This document shows, one piece after another, positions 56,801-64,000 of a stretch of DNA of 64,000 nt; positions within the stretch are counted from its first letter, which is position 1, and each line of letters begins with the position of its first letter. The notes beneath the pieces are model-generated. The model saw nothing but the letters and a program-made list of their open reading frames with translations, was not told the origin of the DNA and did no database searches. Source of the DNA: Lacipirellula limnantheis (GTDB lineage Bacteria; Planctomycetota; Planctomycetia; Pirellulales; Lacipirellulaceae); the NCBI RefSeq assembly GCF_007746075.1, contig NZ_CP036339.1, positions 2,118,885-2,182,884 on the forward strand. The letters are read 5' to 3'. A program made the translations under genes and the position numbers.

Positions 56801-57320
56801 TCTCGTCGCACGTCTGCACGCCCGGCTCCATGCGGATCGTGTAGCTGATGTCGCGCTGCAGTTGACTGTTGAGTTCGACCAGGAAGTCGATCGTTCGGCG
56901 CTTGCGGCGATCGATCTTCCGCACGTACTCCGCCAGCGGCGAGCCCTCCATCGCAGGCGCCACATGCAGGAAGGGCATCAGGTCCTTCAGCATGTCGGGG
57001 CCGTACGAGAATGGAAACTCCGTCGCGTCGTCTTCCAGAAAGAAGTCGAAAGGATTGATGACCGTCATCTCGGCGGTCAGCGCCACCTCGACCGAAACAT
57101 GGTTCGCTGGCTTGGGGTGGACGATACGGGCTTGGAAGTTCCCGTACGGGTCCTGCTGCCAATTGAGAAAGTGACCTGCTGGTTCGATCCACAGCGAGTA
57201 CGCCGTGATCGGCGTCCGGCAGTGGGGGGCGGGCCGCAGCCGCACCACCTGGGGGCCGAACTCAACCAGTTCGTCGTAGCGGTACTCGGTGCGGTGATGG
57301 AGAGCGACTCGAATCGGCAT
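53820..57320 (-). CDS. Large transglutaminase / DUF2126 protein
   Basis: 1166 residues from the ATG at 57320 (family start PIRVALHHRTEYRYDELV). The N-terminal beta domain and a transglutaminase core with Cys182 (KRSGSCRDTAWLL), His231 (DLHAWTEVF) and Asp247 (IGLDPTSG) occupy the first 290 residues. The remainder, about 320-1166, is DUF2126: LTMGGEPTFVSIDD, PGEPLPRWSLKCYW, VEVNVHPAESWDE and LDGTHTGTGGGNHVVLGG. The last motifs recall glutamine-synthetase or ATP-grasp-like catalytic centres, so DUF2126 is probably an enzyme. First gene of the operon. Confidence 0.92.
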   Translation of the reverse strand: MPIRVALHHRTEYRYDELVEFGPQVVRLRPAPHCRTPITAYSLWIEPAGHFLNWQQDPYGNFQARIVHPKPANHVSVEVALTAEMTVINPFDFFLEDDATEFPFSYGPDMLKDLMPFLHVAPAMEGSPLAEYVRKIDRRKRRTIDFLVELNSQLQRDISYTIRMEPGVQTCDETLQKRSGSCRDTAWLLVNILRRSGLAARFVSGYLIQLTPDVKSLDGPSGAEHDFTDLHAWTEVFLPGAGWIGLDPTSGLMCGEGHIPLACTPDPVGAAPISFSATAAASEFKFHMEITRIHEDPRVTKPYSDEEWVAVNALGQEVDRHLAAGDVRLTMGGEPTFVSIDDMEGAEWKTAAMGPNKRRLAGDLLTRMKHRFAPGGLLHLGQGKWYPGEPLPRWSLKCYWRRDGQPIWGDESLFADPTKKGEQTVDDARRFGQSLAERLGVKPEHVIDGFEDVLYYAWKERRLPANVTLRDSKLENAEDRARMAKVFEQGITSPVGCALPIRRVWWADDPYWESGEWVVRSDEMFLLPGDSPMGFRLPIQSLLWAKRPAIESYGYAMEPFADRQPLPQYQRMRDNIAARSAVGAQTLQPAWSGGGGWGTGPEGAYFGDYSGQIVEGFSGNGGVHEGNGHEPGRGPHAPWLQNGNNDFAGQRGGAVVRGQQTDPAWMVRTALCVEPRDGVIHLFMPPLDRLEDYLELVTAIEETATQFRTPVVIEGYEPPHDHRINHFKVTPDPGVIEVNVHPAESWDELVAITSGVYEDARYSRLGTEKFDLDGTHTGTGGGNHVVLGGATPADSPFLRRPDVLRSLLAYWHNHPSLSYLFSGSFIGPTSQAPRVDEGRRDARYELQIAMEQIRDRGNYPSWMVDRVFRNLLVDGTGNTHRAEFCIDKLFSPDSSTGRLGLVEFRAFEMPPHWRMSMAQQLLLRCLVARFWEKPYSATLVDWDTSLHDRFMLPQFVRQDFNDVVEEIRQAGYAMDKAWFEAHFEFRFPRMGEFSQAGMRIELRKAIEPWYVLGEEATGTGTSRYVDSSLERLQVLVQGMTDTRHYMTCNGRKVPLHPTGTEGEYVAGVRYRAWQPPSCLHPTIPIDAPLAFDLVDGWMNRSLGGCTYHVGHPGGLNPELFPINAFEAESRRYARFFKMGHRGGPIVPPRDEPNPDFPLTLDLRRNR

Positions 57321-57836
57321 GGTGGCCAGCGGGGTCGGAGGCGGCAATGGGGGGAGTGCTGTCGACAGGTGCGGCCAGCGGGCGCCGCGATGTCCTGCCT
57401 GGGGGGCCGCCTAAAGCCCGCAGTCGTTAACAACGCGTCGTGCCTCAATATCCTGCGCTCTGTTTTGGCTTGCGCCAATTAGTAACCGCAAATTCGCCGA
57501 GATTTGCCGCCCGATGGCGCCCCCAACGACCAGGTTTCTGTCACGGGCGCCCAGGCGTCGGCGGGGCGCGGCCGGCGCCTGCAATCAAATTGCCGGTCGT
57601 TGAGCAGATTCTCTGTTTCGGCGGTCCGATTGACGCGGCAATTCCCTCTAAGGAGTTGGAGTCAACGCCTAGCCAGTAATCGTCATGTCGGCCATCCGGC
57701 AAGATTTCGGCCCGTCGTGCGATTAGTCCTACAGCAGCGGCGTTAGGTACAGACAATTTGGCCTGCGAAGCCATTTTGTCGCATGACGCCGTTGTCGAAG
57801 GCGAAGATCGCCTCGCTAGCGAATTGGAGGGGAACC
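57321..57836. other. Divergent intergenic region upstream of the transglutaminase operon
   Basis: Over 500 bases without a credible gene. It should hold the promoter of the leftward operon and that of the rightward binding-protein gene. I see neither a dispersed repeat nor a clear hairpin. The rightward gene has GGAGGGG just upstream at about 57825-57832. Confidence 0.5.
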
Positions 57837-58757
57837 ATGCTTGGCCTGCGTTTAGTGTTGGGCGCCATCGCCCTGATGGCCTTACTCACTGCCAGCACAG
57901 GCGTGCTCGCGATCGTCGATATCGAGGGATACGAGCCGCAGCTCTCCATCGACCTAACGCTCGGCGGCGAAGGACCTTATTGGGAGGCCGTCGCCAATGG
58001 AGCTCGGGACTCCGCCGCCCATCGCGGCGTGGAACTCTCGATTCGAGACGAGATCGAGCCGAGCGGTCGCGCGTTGCTGACGATCGACGGCGCCGAGGAA
58101 ACCGCCAGCTGCGGCGGCGACGCGGGAATGGCGCCCCCCATGTTCCACGTTGGCGTCGCGAACTACGCCGCGGGACGACTCTGCGCACACTACGCCGCCA
58201 AGGATGTTCCTGCTGGGCGGGGCATCCTCCTGATTACCGACGGCGCGGCGCAGTCGCCCGCTGGGGCGCGCCTGCAGGGGTTCCTGGACACGACTCGATG
58301 CTACGACGACGATGACCGGTCAAGGCATCCGTGGACGATGGGAATAGTTGCCATCGCCCACGGTTCGGGGGACGAACAGCGCGATTTGGCGGCAGCGGCA
58401 AAGAAGCACGGAGAGGCGGCCCTGGTCATCGACTTCACGGGTAGGCCGGTGGCAGAGTTGCAGAACTCATTCGTTGACCGCGGTCGAAATGCAATGAGTC
58501 GACTCCTAACCTTTGATCAGTCGCAAGCGGCGCTGTCGGCTATCGAAACGGGAGACGTGGCGGCGGTCGTCACCCATGATCCCTATCAGTGCGGTTTTCA
58601 GGCGGTCGATCGGCTTATCATGTTTCACCGCAGCGATCTGCTTGGCAGGCCCGCGGCAGGGAAGGGCTTTATTCACGTCCCGGCGCAACTAGTCGAACGG
58701 GGCAATCTCGCTGAGTTTCGTTCTAGCTTAAAGCTTGCCGCCGCTGCTGCGCCGTAG
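57837..58757 (+). CDS. Exported periplasmic-binding-fold protein (type 1, RbsB-like)
   Basis: 306 residues from the ATG at 57837, with GGAGGGG closely upstream. A signal peptide covers residues 1-26. The following pattern (LGGEGPYWEAVANGARDSAAHRGVEL; FHVGVANYAAGRLCAHY; GRGILLITDGAAQSPAGARLQGF; AALSAIETGDVAAVVTHDPYQCGFQAVDRL) is that of type 1 periplasmic sugar-binding proteins. The domain is shorter than usual near residues 70-85. No permease or ATPase is adjacent, so it may be a sensor subunit or a lone binding protein. Confidence 0.75.
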   Translation: MLGLRLVLGAIALMALLTASTGVLAIVDIEGYEPQLSIDLTLGGEGPYWEAVANGARDSAAHRGVELSIRDEIEPSGRALLTIDGAEETASCGGDAGMAPPMFHVGVANYAAGRLCAHYAAKDVPAGRGILLITDGAAQSPAGARLQGFLDTTRCYDDDDRSRHPWTMGIVAIAHGSGDEQRDLAAAAKKHGEAALVIDFTGRPVAELQNSFVDRGRNAMSRLLTFDQSQAALSAIETGDVAAVVTHDPYQCGFQAVDRLIMFHRSDLLGRPAAGKGFIHVPAQLVERGNLAEFRSSLKLAAAAAP

Positions 58758-58894
58758 CCGTGGGGATGCGCAAGCGCTCGGTCGGTTGCCCCTCAGCGGC
58801 ATCACTTCGGTTGTCATTCGCCCGAGAATCGCCTACGCTGGTTTCACTGGACGCGACCGTCCGAGGAACCAATCTCTTCAGCGAGGCGCCATCG

Positions 58895-59629
58895 ATGGGA
58901 CGACTGACTGTTGCCGATGCCAAACGGATGTGCACGAAAGCGGAACTCGGCGTGGTGATGGGGAGCCGCCCCGACGCGATCGAGAAGTTATCGGCCGATC
59001 AGCTCAAGAAAAACGTTGCCTCCGCGCGACGGTTGCGTGACAAGTGGCGGGACCTCGCGACTGAGCAACGTCGCGAAACCCAGCAGGCGCAGAAGGCGCG
59101 GGTTACGGATAAGAACGCGCGCAGCGACGAGAAGGCTGCCCTCTTTGCTCACGTCTTAAAGCGATACGAAGACCAGCTGAAGAAGGCGGAAGCCACCGGC
59201 GGCGGACTGACGCTGCCGAAGCCGGCGAAGAAGAAGGTTCGCGTCGCCGGGCATCGGATCAAGCGAGCCGTGGTGCGCGACGAGCTGAAGGACGTCCGCC
59301 GCGAGCTGAACGCCGCCAGTAAAGCCAAGGTCAAGAAGAAGGCCGCCAAGAAAAAACCGGCCGCGGCTGCTGCCCAGAAGAAAAAGGCCGCGACGAAGAA
59401 AGTCGCCAAAAAGGCGCCGCTCAAGAAGAAAGTCGCCAAGAAAGTCGCCAAGAAGAAAACCACATTCGGCGTCGGTTCGACGGGATTGGTCTCGGTCGAC
59501 CCCGCGCGGCAGCTTTCGGCTGTCACCGCGGCGAAGAAGTCGCGTCTCAAGTCGAGCGAAATGACCGCCATGCGTGCCCACTCGCTGGCCCGCGGCGCGC
59601 GTAAGCAAGCGAAGCGCGATTCGCGGTAG
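58895..59629 (+). CDS. Lys/Ala-rich basic protein, histone H1-like C-terminal half
   Basis: 244 residues from the ATG at 58895 (MGRLTVADAKRMC). Upstream in-frame starts would add non-family sequence. The first 110 residues are helical and polar (SADQLKKNVASARRLRDKW). Residues 145-215 are a basic repeat region with AKKK and KVAKK units, as in histone H1 and bacterial nucleoid proteins. The end (TAMRAHSLARGARKQAKRDSR) is again basic. DNA or RNA binding is likely; the N-terminal family is not recognised. A terminator follows. Confidence 0.75.
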   Translation: MGRLTVADAKRMCTKAELGVVMGSRPDAIEKLSADQLKKNVASARRLRDKWRDLATEQRRETQQAQKARVTDKNARSDEKAALFAHVLKRYEDQLKKAEATGGGLTLPKPAKKKVRVAGHRIKRAVVRDELKDVRRELNAASKAKVKKKAAKKKPAAAAAQKKKAATKKVAKKAPLKKKVAKKVAKKKTTFGVGSTGLVSVDPARQLSAVTAAKKSRLKSSEMTAMRAHSLARGARKQAKRDSR

Positions 59630-59670
59630 CGATGAACGTTCGTCTAAATTTTCCTTGAATATCGTAATTA

Positions 59671-59707
59671 AGAGCCCGGCGAATCGACTTCGCCGGGCTC
59701 TCGGCTT
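59671..59707 (+). terminator. Rho-independent terminator after the Lys-rich protein gene
   Basis: AGAGCCCGGCGAA and TTCGCCGGGCTCT (59671-59701) form a perfect 13-base stem with a 5-base loop, followed by CGGCTTTTG. It lies between two convergent genes and may also end the icd transcript from the other side, though there the T-run is poor. Confidence 0.85.
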
Positions 59708-59738
59708 TTGTTGCCATACGTCCTGGTGCCTAACTCGG

Positions 59739-60971
<1,233 letters not shown>

Positions 60972-61483
60972 CGGGCGGCTCCTGGCGGACGTTCAGTCGC
61001 TATGCGATTCGGGTCGAAGTACGGGAAACTCGCGATTCTCGACCGATTGGCGGGCATGGTCAATGGGGCAGGGGGCGTGTGGTGAAACTCCCATTCTCGT
61101 TCTGTGCGAGAATTTGCTAGGGCGCCACGTCGGCCACGTCGGCCAGCTGATTCATTGGCCGGCATGGGGGACGCGGACAAAACCGACAAAACTCACGTCG
61201 AAGGTGCGCATCGGGGGCGTTGCGGTGACAGACGCCGAGTCCGACGGAGTGCGAAGATTAAACTTGTCAACGATCTCGCTGTGAATAAACGTACACTGCC
61301 GAGGCGAGCGGTTCCTTTTCAACTAGAAAGCCGTCAGATAATGACCTTTTGGCAGCGCCGTGGTTGCTCCGCGAATTGTGGCGGCCGCATTCCCTCTCTA
61401 TACTCGCGGTAGTGGCTATTTCTCTTGTCCCGCCGCCGTCTGACCCAGGCGCCTACCCCTCTGTACGGAGCTAGTTTTCACCC
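60972..61483. other. Intergenic region with 9-mer repeats
   Basis: 512 bases upstream of both icd and the Tat isomerase gene, with no credible coding frame. Two tandem GCCACGTCG 9-mers at 61124-61141 are followed by GCCAGC, a pattern like that at 38493-38519. GACAAAACCGACAAAACTCAC at about 61176 has a 9-base period too. Promoters for both genes should be here. Confidence 0.55.
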
Positions 61484-62410
61484 ATGAGCGAGTCATTGCG
61501 CACCGTCGATCGTCGTTGGTTTCTGCGAACCGGGGCGGCGGCCGCCGGAACTGGATTGGCCCTGGGCCGCGGCCTGAGCGGCGTGCTCGCAGCCGACGCC
61601 AAAGCCCCGCTGTTCAAGATTTCTCTGGCGGAATGGTCGCTCCATAAGGCGATCCAGGGTGGCAAGCTGGATAATTTGGAGTTTCCCGGGTTCGCCAAGA
61701 AGTGCGGCATCGACGCCGTCGAATACGTCAACCAGTTCTTCAAGGACAAAGCTCGCGACGAAAAATACCTCACCGAGCTGAAAAAACGGTGCTCGGACGA
61801 GGGTGTGACGAGCGTCCTGATCATGTGCGACGGCGAGGGGAACCTGGGCGACCCCGACGATGCCAAGCGAAAGCAGGCGGTGGAAAACCACCATCAGTGG
61901 GTCGACGCGGCGAAGTTCCTCGGGTGCCACTCGATCAGAGTGAATGCACATTCCGAGGGAACGCCCGAGGAACAGGGCAAGCTAGCAGCCGACGGCTTGC
62001 GTCAATTGTCGGAGTACGCCGCCCCGCACAAGATCAATGTGATCGTCGAAAACCACGGCGGCCTCTCCTCGAACGGCGAGTGGCTGGCCGGTGTAATGAA
62101 GGCGGTCGACCTGCCCAATTGCGGGACGCTCCCCGACTTTGGCAACTTCCACGAGTACGACCGGTATAAGGGGTGCGCCGAGCTGATGCCGTTCGCCAAG
62201 GGAGTCAGCGCCAAGAGTCACGAGTTCAATGCCGCCGGCGATGAAGTGCGGACCGATTACTTCAAGATGATGAAGATCGTCCTCGACGCCGGGTACCACG
62301 GATACGTTGGCATCGAGTGGGAAGGCGATACGCCGGACGAGCAAGAAGGGATCATGCTGACGAAGCGTCTGCTGGAGCGCGTCCGGGACAAGTTCACGGC
62401 CGAAGCCTAG
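61484..62410 (+). CDS. Tat-exported sugar-phosphate isomerase/epimerase-like protein
   Basis: 308 residues. The N-terminus [20 protein letters not shown] is a twin-arginine signal. A TIM barrel of the xylose isomerase-like family follows: [90 protein letters not shown]. The Glu-Asp-His-Glu metal positions of the fold are kept. Many planctomycete relatives occur with Gfo/Idh oxidoreductases; here it stands alone. Confidence 0.9.
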   Translation: MSESLRTVDRRWFLRTGAAAAGTGLALGRGLSGVLAADAKAPLFKISLAEWSLHKAIQGGKLDNLEFPGFAKKCGIDAVEYVNQFFKDKARDEKYLTELKKRCSDEGVTSVLIMCDGEGNLGDPDDAKRKQAVENHHQWVDAAKFLGCHSIRVNAHSEGTPEEQGKLAADGLRQLSEYAAPHKINVIVENHGGLSSNGEWLAGVMKAVDLPNCGTLPDFGNFHEYDRYKGCAELMPFAKGVSAKSHEFNAAGDEVRTDYFKMMKIVLDAGYHGYVGIEWEGDTPDEQEGIMLTKRLLERVRDKFTAEA

Positions 62411-62532
62411 TTGCCAGCAATGCTAGCTGCCAAATCGGCAGTGACGTATGCGTCCAGTGGTACTGGTGAGTCGAGGCGGATGCTAGCATCCACCAAGTGT
62501 CCAGGACTTGAGAAAAACTGAAAAATTCTTCG

Positions 62533-62559
62533 GAGGCGGCCCTCGGGCCGCCTCTTTTC
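62533..62559 (+). terminator. Rho-independent terminator after the Tat isomerase gene
   Basis: GAGGCGGCC-CTCG-GGCCGCCTC (62533-62554) is a perfect 9-base stem with a 4-base loop, followed directly by TTTTC. It lies 122 bases after the stop codon. Confidence 0.9.
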
Positions 62560-62854
62560 GTTGATAGCAAAGGAGTTGCGTCGAATGCTAGCAGTGCATT
62601 TTGCAACTGCGCCCCATCGGACATTTAGCCCTGCGGGAAAAGTCGCTCTGCCTAGAAACTAAGCAGTGGGGCCGTGCGCCGATCTTCAGCATTGCCTGCC
62701 GCGGAATAGGCACGCTAGCAGAGTCGACGTAAGTGCAAGCAGTGCAAGGACCTCTGTGGATTGCTTGACGCGGGGTGAAGATGAGGACACGCGAAGGTCA
62801 CCCCGGGGCCTTCGATTCGCCCATCCCAAAGCTGTTCGGAAGGAGACGTCAGCC
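62560..62854. promoter_or_regulatory. Leader region of the RHH protein gene with GCTAGC sites
   Basis: This is the 5' region of the ribbon-helix-helix gene. Two GCTAGC hexamers (about 62588 and 62714) lie here; one more precedes each side of the terminator (62422, and within the 14-base palindrome GGATGCTAGCATCC at 62478-62491). Two further copies lie inside and just after the gene. I infer possible operator sites; no promoter box could be fixed. Confidence 0.35.
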
Positions 62855-63442
62855 GTGCTTACCCAAACTACGGAAAAGTATCAGGAAGTCCTCGAGTTCG
62901 CAGAGTCCCGTTATCGCCAGAATCCCGATTGGGTGACGTTCTTCCGTGAAGTCCTCGGCGTCGACGGCGCCGCTCGCAAGACCTTCCCGACCTTCGACGA
63001 GCTCACCGCGTTCGAGCAAAGCGAGGAGTTCGACAAGATTCAGAAACTCCTCGTCAAGCTGCGCGAGAAGCGCCCCTCGGCCGACACCGAAAGCGAGCCA
63101 ACCCGCGTCATCACCGTCCGCCTGCCGAAGAGCATGCACGAGTCGCTGCGGACCGAAGCGCACGACTTGCGGACGAGCATGAACAAGCTTTGCATCTCGA
63201 AGCTGCTGCAAGTGATCGGCGAAGAGATGATCCCCAACGAACGTGCTAGCGGCGGATCACCGACGCCGAGCAGCACGCCGTCGATTGGCTCGACCTCGAA
63301 TCATGGGTCCAACCATTCGGCCCCCCTGGGTCTGCGAGCGCACCAGCCACATACGGCAGGAGTGAGTTCACCTTATGGCCAACCGCTGCAACCGACTTCT
63401 CAAGGTCTGCCGCCGTTTAAGCCGTCGCAGCCCCGGTTCTAG
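62855..63442 (+). CDS. Ribbon-helix-helix-like DNA-binding protein with Pro/Ser-rich tail
   Basis: 195 residues from a GTG at 62855, with GGAAGGAG upstream; an in-frame ATG at 62666 would add 63 residues lacking family character. Residues 1-85 are helical (KYQEVLEFAESRYRQNPDWVTFF; FREVLGVDGAARKTFPTFDEL). Residues 93-135 read RVITVRLPKSMHESLRTEAHDLRTSMNKLC: a beta strand plus two helices, as in Arc/MetJ-type repressors. The last 55 residues are Ser/Pro/Gly-rich and disordered. It is likely a dimeric DNA-binding regulator. A terminator follows. Confidence 0.75.
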   Translation: MLTQTTEKYQEVLEFAESRYRQNPDWVTFFREVLGVDGAARKTFPTFDELTAFEQSEEFDKIQKLLVKLREKRPSADTESEPTRVITVRLPKSMHESLRTEAHDLRTSMNKLCISKLLQVIGEEMIPNERASGGSPTPSSTPSIGSTSNHGSNHSAPLGLRAHQPHTAGVSSPYGQPLQPTSQGLPPFKPSQPRF

Positions 63443-63485
63443 GACCGAGTTTGCTAGCACGAGTTAGTTTCCGCTGTGATTGACA

Positions 63486-63526
63486 AAAGGAGCCGTCCCC
63501 GCGTGTGGGGCGGCTCCTTTCATTTT
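63486..63526 (+). terminator. Rho-independent terminator after the RHH protein gene
   Basis: AAAGGAGCCG with CCCC, then GCGTGT, then GGGG with CGGCTCCTTT (63486-63520) form a long stem with one bulge, followed by CATTTTTCG. It lies 44 bases after the stop codon. Confidence 0.9.
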
Positions 63527-63573
63527 TCGTGATCTGCGTGATTGAACGGGATGGCAACTCGCCCGGCGCGCCA

Positions 63574-63597
63574 GACTGTTCGCTTAAGCGAACAGTC
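63574..63597. repeat. Perfect 24-bp palindrome
   Basis: GACTGTTCGCTT is followed at once by its exact reverse complement, with no spacer. The symmetry stops at both ends. It lies between the terminator of the RHH gene and the start of the PQQ-propeller gene, so it could be an operator for a dimeric or tetrameric regulator. No T-run follows. Confidence 0.9.
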
Positions 63598-63718
63598 CGA
63601 ACCCGCGTCGGGTCTTCGTAGCTGAGGAACGGGCTCAACTATCGCCGCGATCTGCTATAACGGCGACTATACGGCACGTCGGTTTCGCCTCATCTCTATT
63701 CGCGCCCCGCAGGTCACT

Positions 63719-64000
63719 ATGAAACAGTTCGTGATCTCGCTCGTCTTCTCGGTCGTCTGCCTCGTCGCGACATGCGCCCAATCAGCGGACGTTGCCAGCA
63801 GCACTCGGGGCGAAGGTGATTGGACCCAGTTCCGCGGTCCTGGCGGGCAGGGCGACGCCGGCAACGTCGCGTTGCCGCTGCGGTGGAGCGAAACTGAGGG
63901 GATAAAGTGGAAGACGGCGCTGCCGGGCCGCGGTTGGTCGTCGCCGGTCATCGCCGACGGGAAAATTTGGCTTACCACGGCGGTGGAGCTACCGCCGACC
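63719..64000 (+). CDS. Exported PQQ-like beta-propeller protein (3' end outside window)
   Basis: The ATG at 63719 opens 94 codons that run to the window end. A signal peptide covers residues 1-23 (MKQFVISLVFSVVCLVATCAQSA). Then comes DWTQFRGPGGQGDAGNVALPLRWSE and WKTALPGRGWSSPVIADGKIWLTT, the typical opening of the planctomycete BamB-like PQQ-propeller family, with the first blade complete. Members bind no known cofactor in most cases. It is the same fold as the C-terminal part of the protein at 45820. Confidence 0.85.
   Translation, partial: MKQFVISLVFSVVCLVATCAQSADVASSTRGEGDWTQFRGPGGQGDAGNVALPLRWSETEGIKWKTALPGRGWSSPVIADGKIWLTTAVELPPT

Noticed and set aside
56022-57482. 486-codon plus-strand open frame opposite the large transglutaminase
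   Set aside because: The minus-strand gene has all catalytic motifs; the plus-strand frame is Arg/Val-rich without motifs.
62666-62854. Upstream ATG for the ribbon-helix-helix protein
   Set aside because: The added 63 residues are not protein-like, while the GTG at 62855 has a strong AAGGAG.
63574-63597. The 24-base palindrome as a terminator
   Set aside because: It has no loop and no T-run, and a good terminator already ends the upstream gene at 63486-63526.

Overview
The window looks like part of a chromosome from a planctomycete, probably of the Pirellulales. This is inferred from its content. A dockerin/PEP-CTERM exported protein opens it. It carries many Tat-exported oxidoreductases and sugar-phosphate isomerase-like proteins, c-type cytochrome/FG-GAP and PQQ-propeller proteins, and alanine- and lysine-rich extensions. 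DNA is GC-rich with long antisense open frames. I see no transposase, integrase, rRNA or CRISPR array. One tRNA (Arg, anticodon CCU) is present.

Layout. 1-5.9 kb: end of a surface PEP-CTERM protein, a membrane-tethered TlpA-like thioredoxin, a transglutaminase-like exported protein, a small Cys/Met/Pro-rich exported protein, an alpha/beta hydrolase and a class IV aminotransferase. 6.1-12.3 kb: a translation and secretion block ffh-rpsP-trmD-rplS-yraN, then pyrG and a DUF1844 gene; rimM and rnhB are missing from the usual order. 12.6-20.2 kb: a solitary mraZ, a FabF-like synthase, an OYE-family reductase, a Tat Gfo/Idh/MocA protein, a CDF metal exporter and a short uvrC. 20.3-28.8 kb: phosphohexomutase, a cytochrome c'-like protein, a DUF2179 membrane protein, trxB, asnS, creatininase-family, SOUL and a small membrane protein. 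29.5-35.7 kb: two small unknowns, a SpoU methyltransferase and an oligopeptide transporter (binding protein plus two permeases) without its ATPases. 35.9-42.5 kb: M20 amidohydrolase, rdgB, an exported SPOR-like protein and SppA.

42.5-48.0 kb holds the most unusual gene set. Three consecutive exported proteins each contain a beta-propeller: a c-heme/FG-GAP protein, a cysteine-pair propeller with a coiled-coil insert, and a PhnD-like binding domain with six cysteines fused to a PQQ propeller. 48.1-50.2 kb: tRNA-Arg, a Tat isomerase-like protein and DedA. 50.3-57.3 kb: a compact operon of two transglutaminases around an ATP-grasp/alpha-E fusion. This association is known from genome comparisons, but as far as I know its product is not established. 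57.8-64 kb: a periplasmic-binding-fold protein, a histone-H1-like Lys-rich protein, icd, a second Tat isomerase, a ribbon-helix-helix protein with clustered GCTAGC sites, and the start of a PQQ-propeller protein.

The intergenic regions hold a second layer of structure: modular inverted repeats built from a small vocabulary of words (CCGCCAAGG, CACGCAAAGGCG, CCACGGAG, CCGGCTCCGCCGG, TCATCCTGAGCG and others). They often sit at gene ends, and in two cases overlap a stop codon. Several Rho-independent terminators are also clear.
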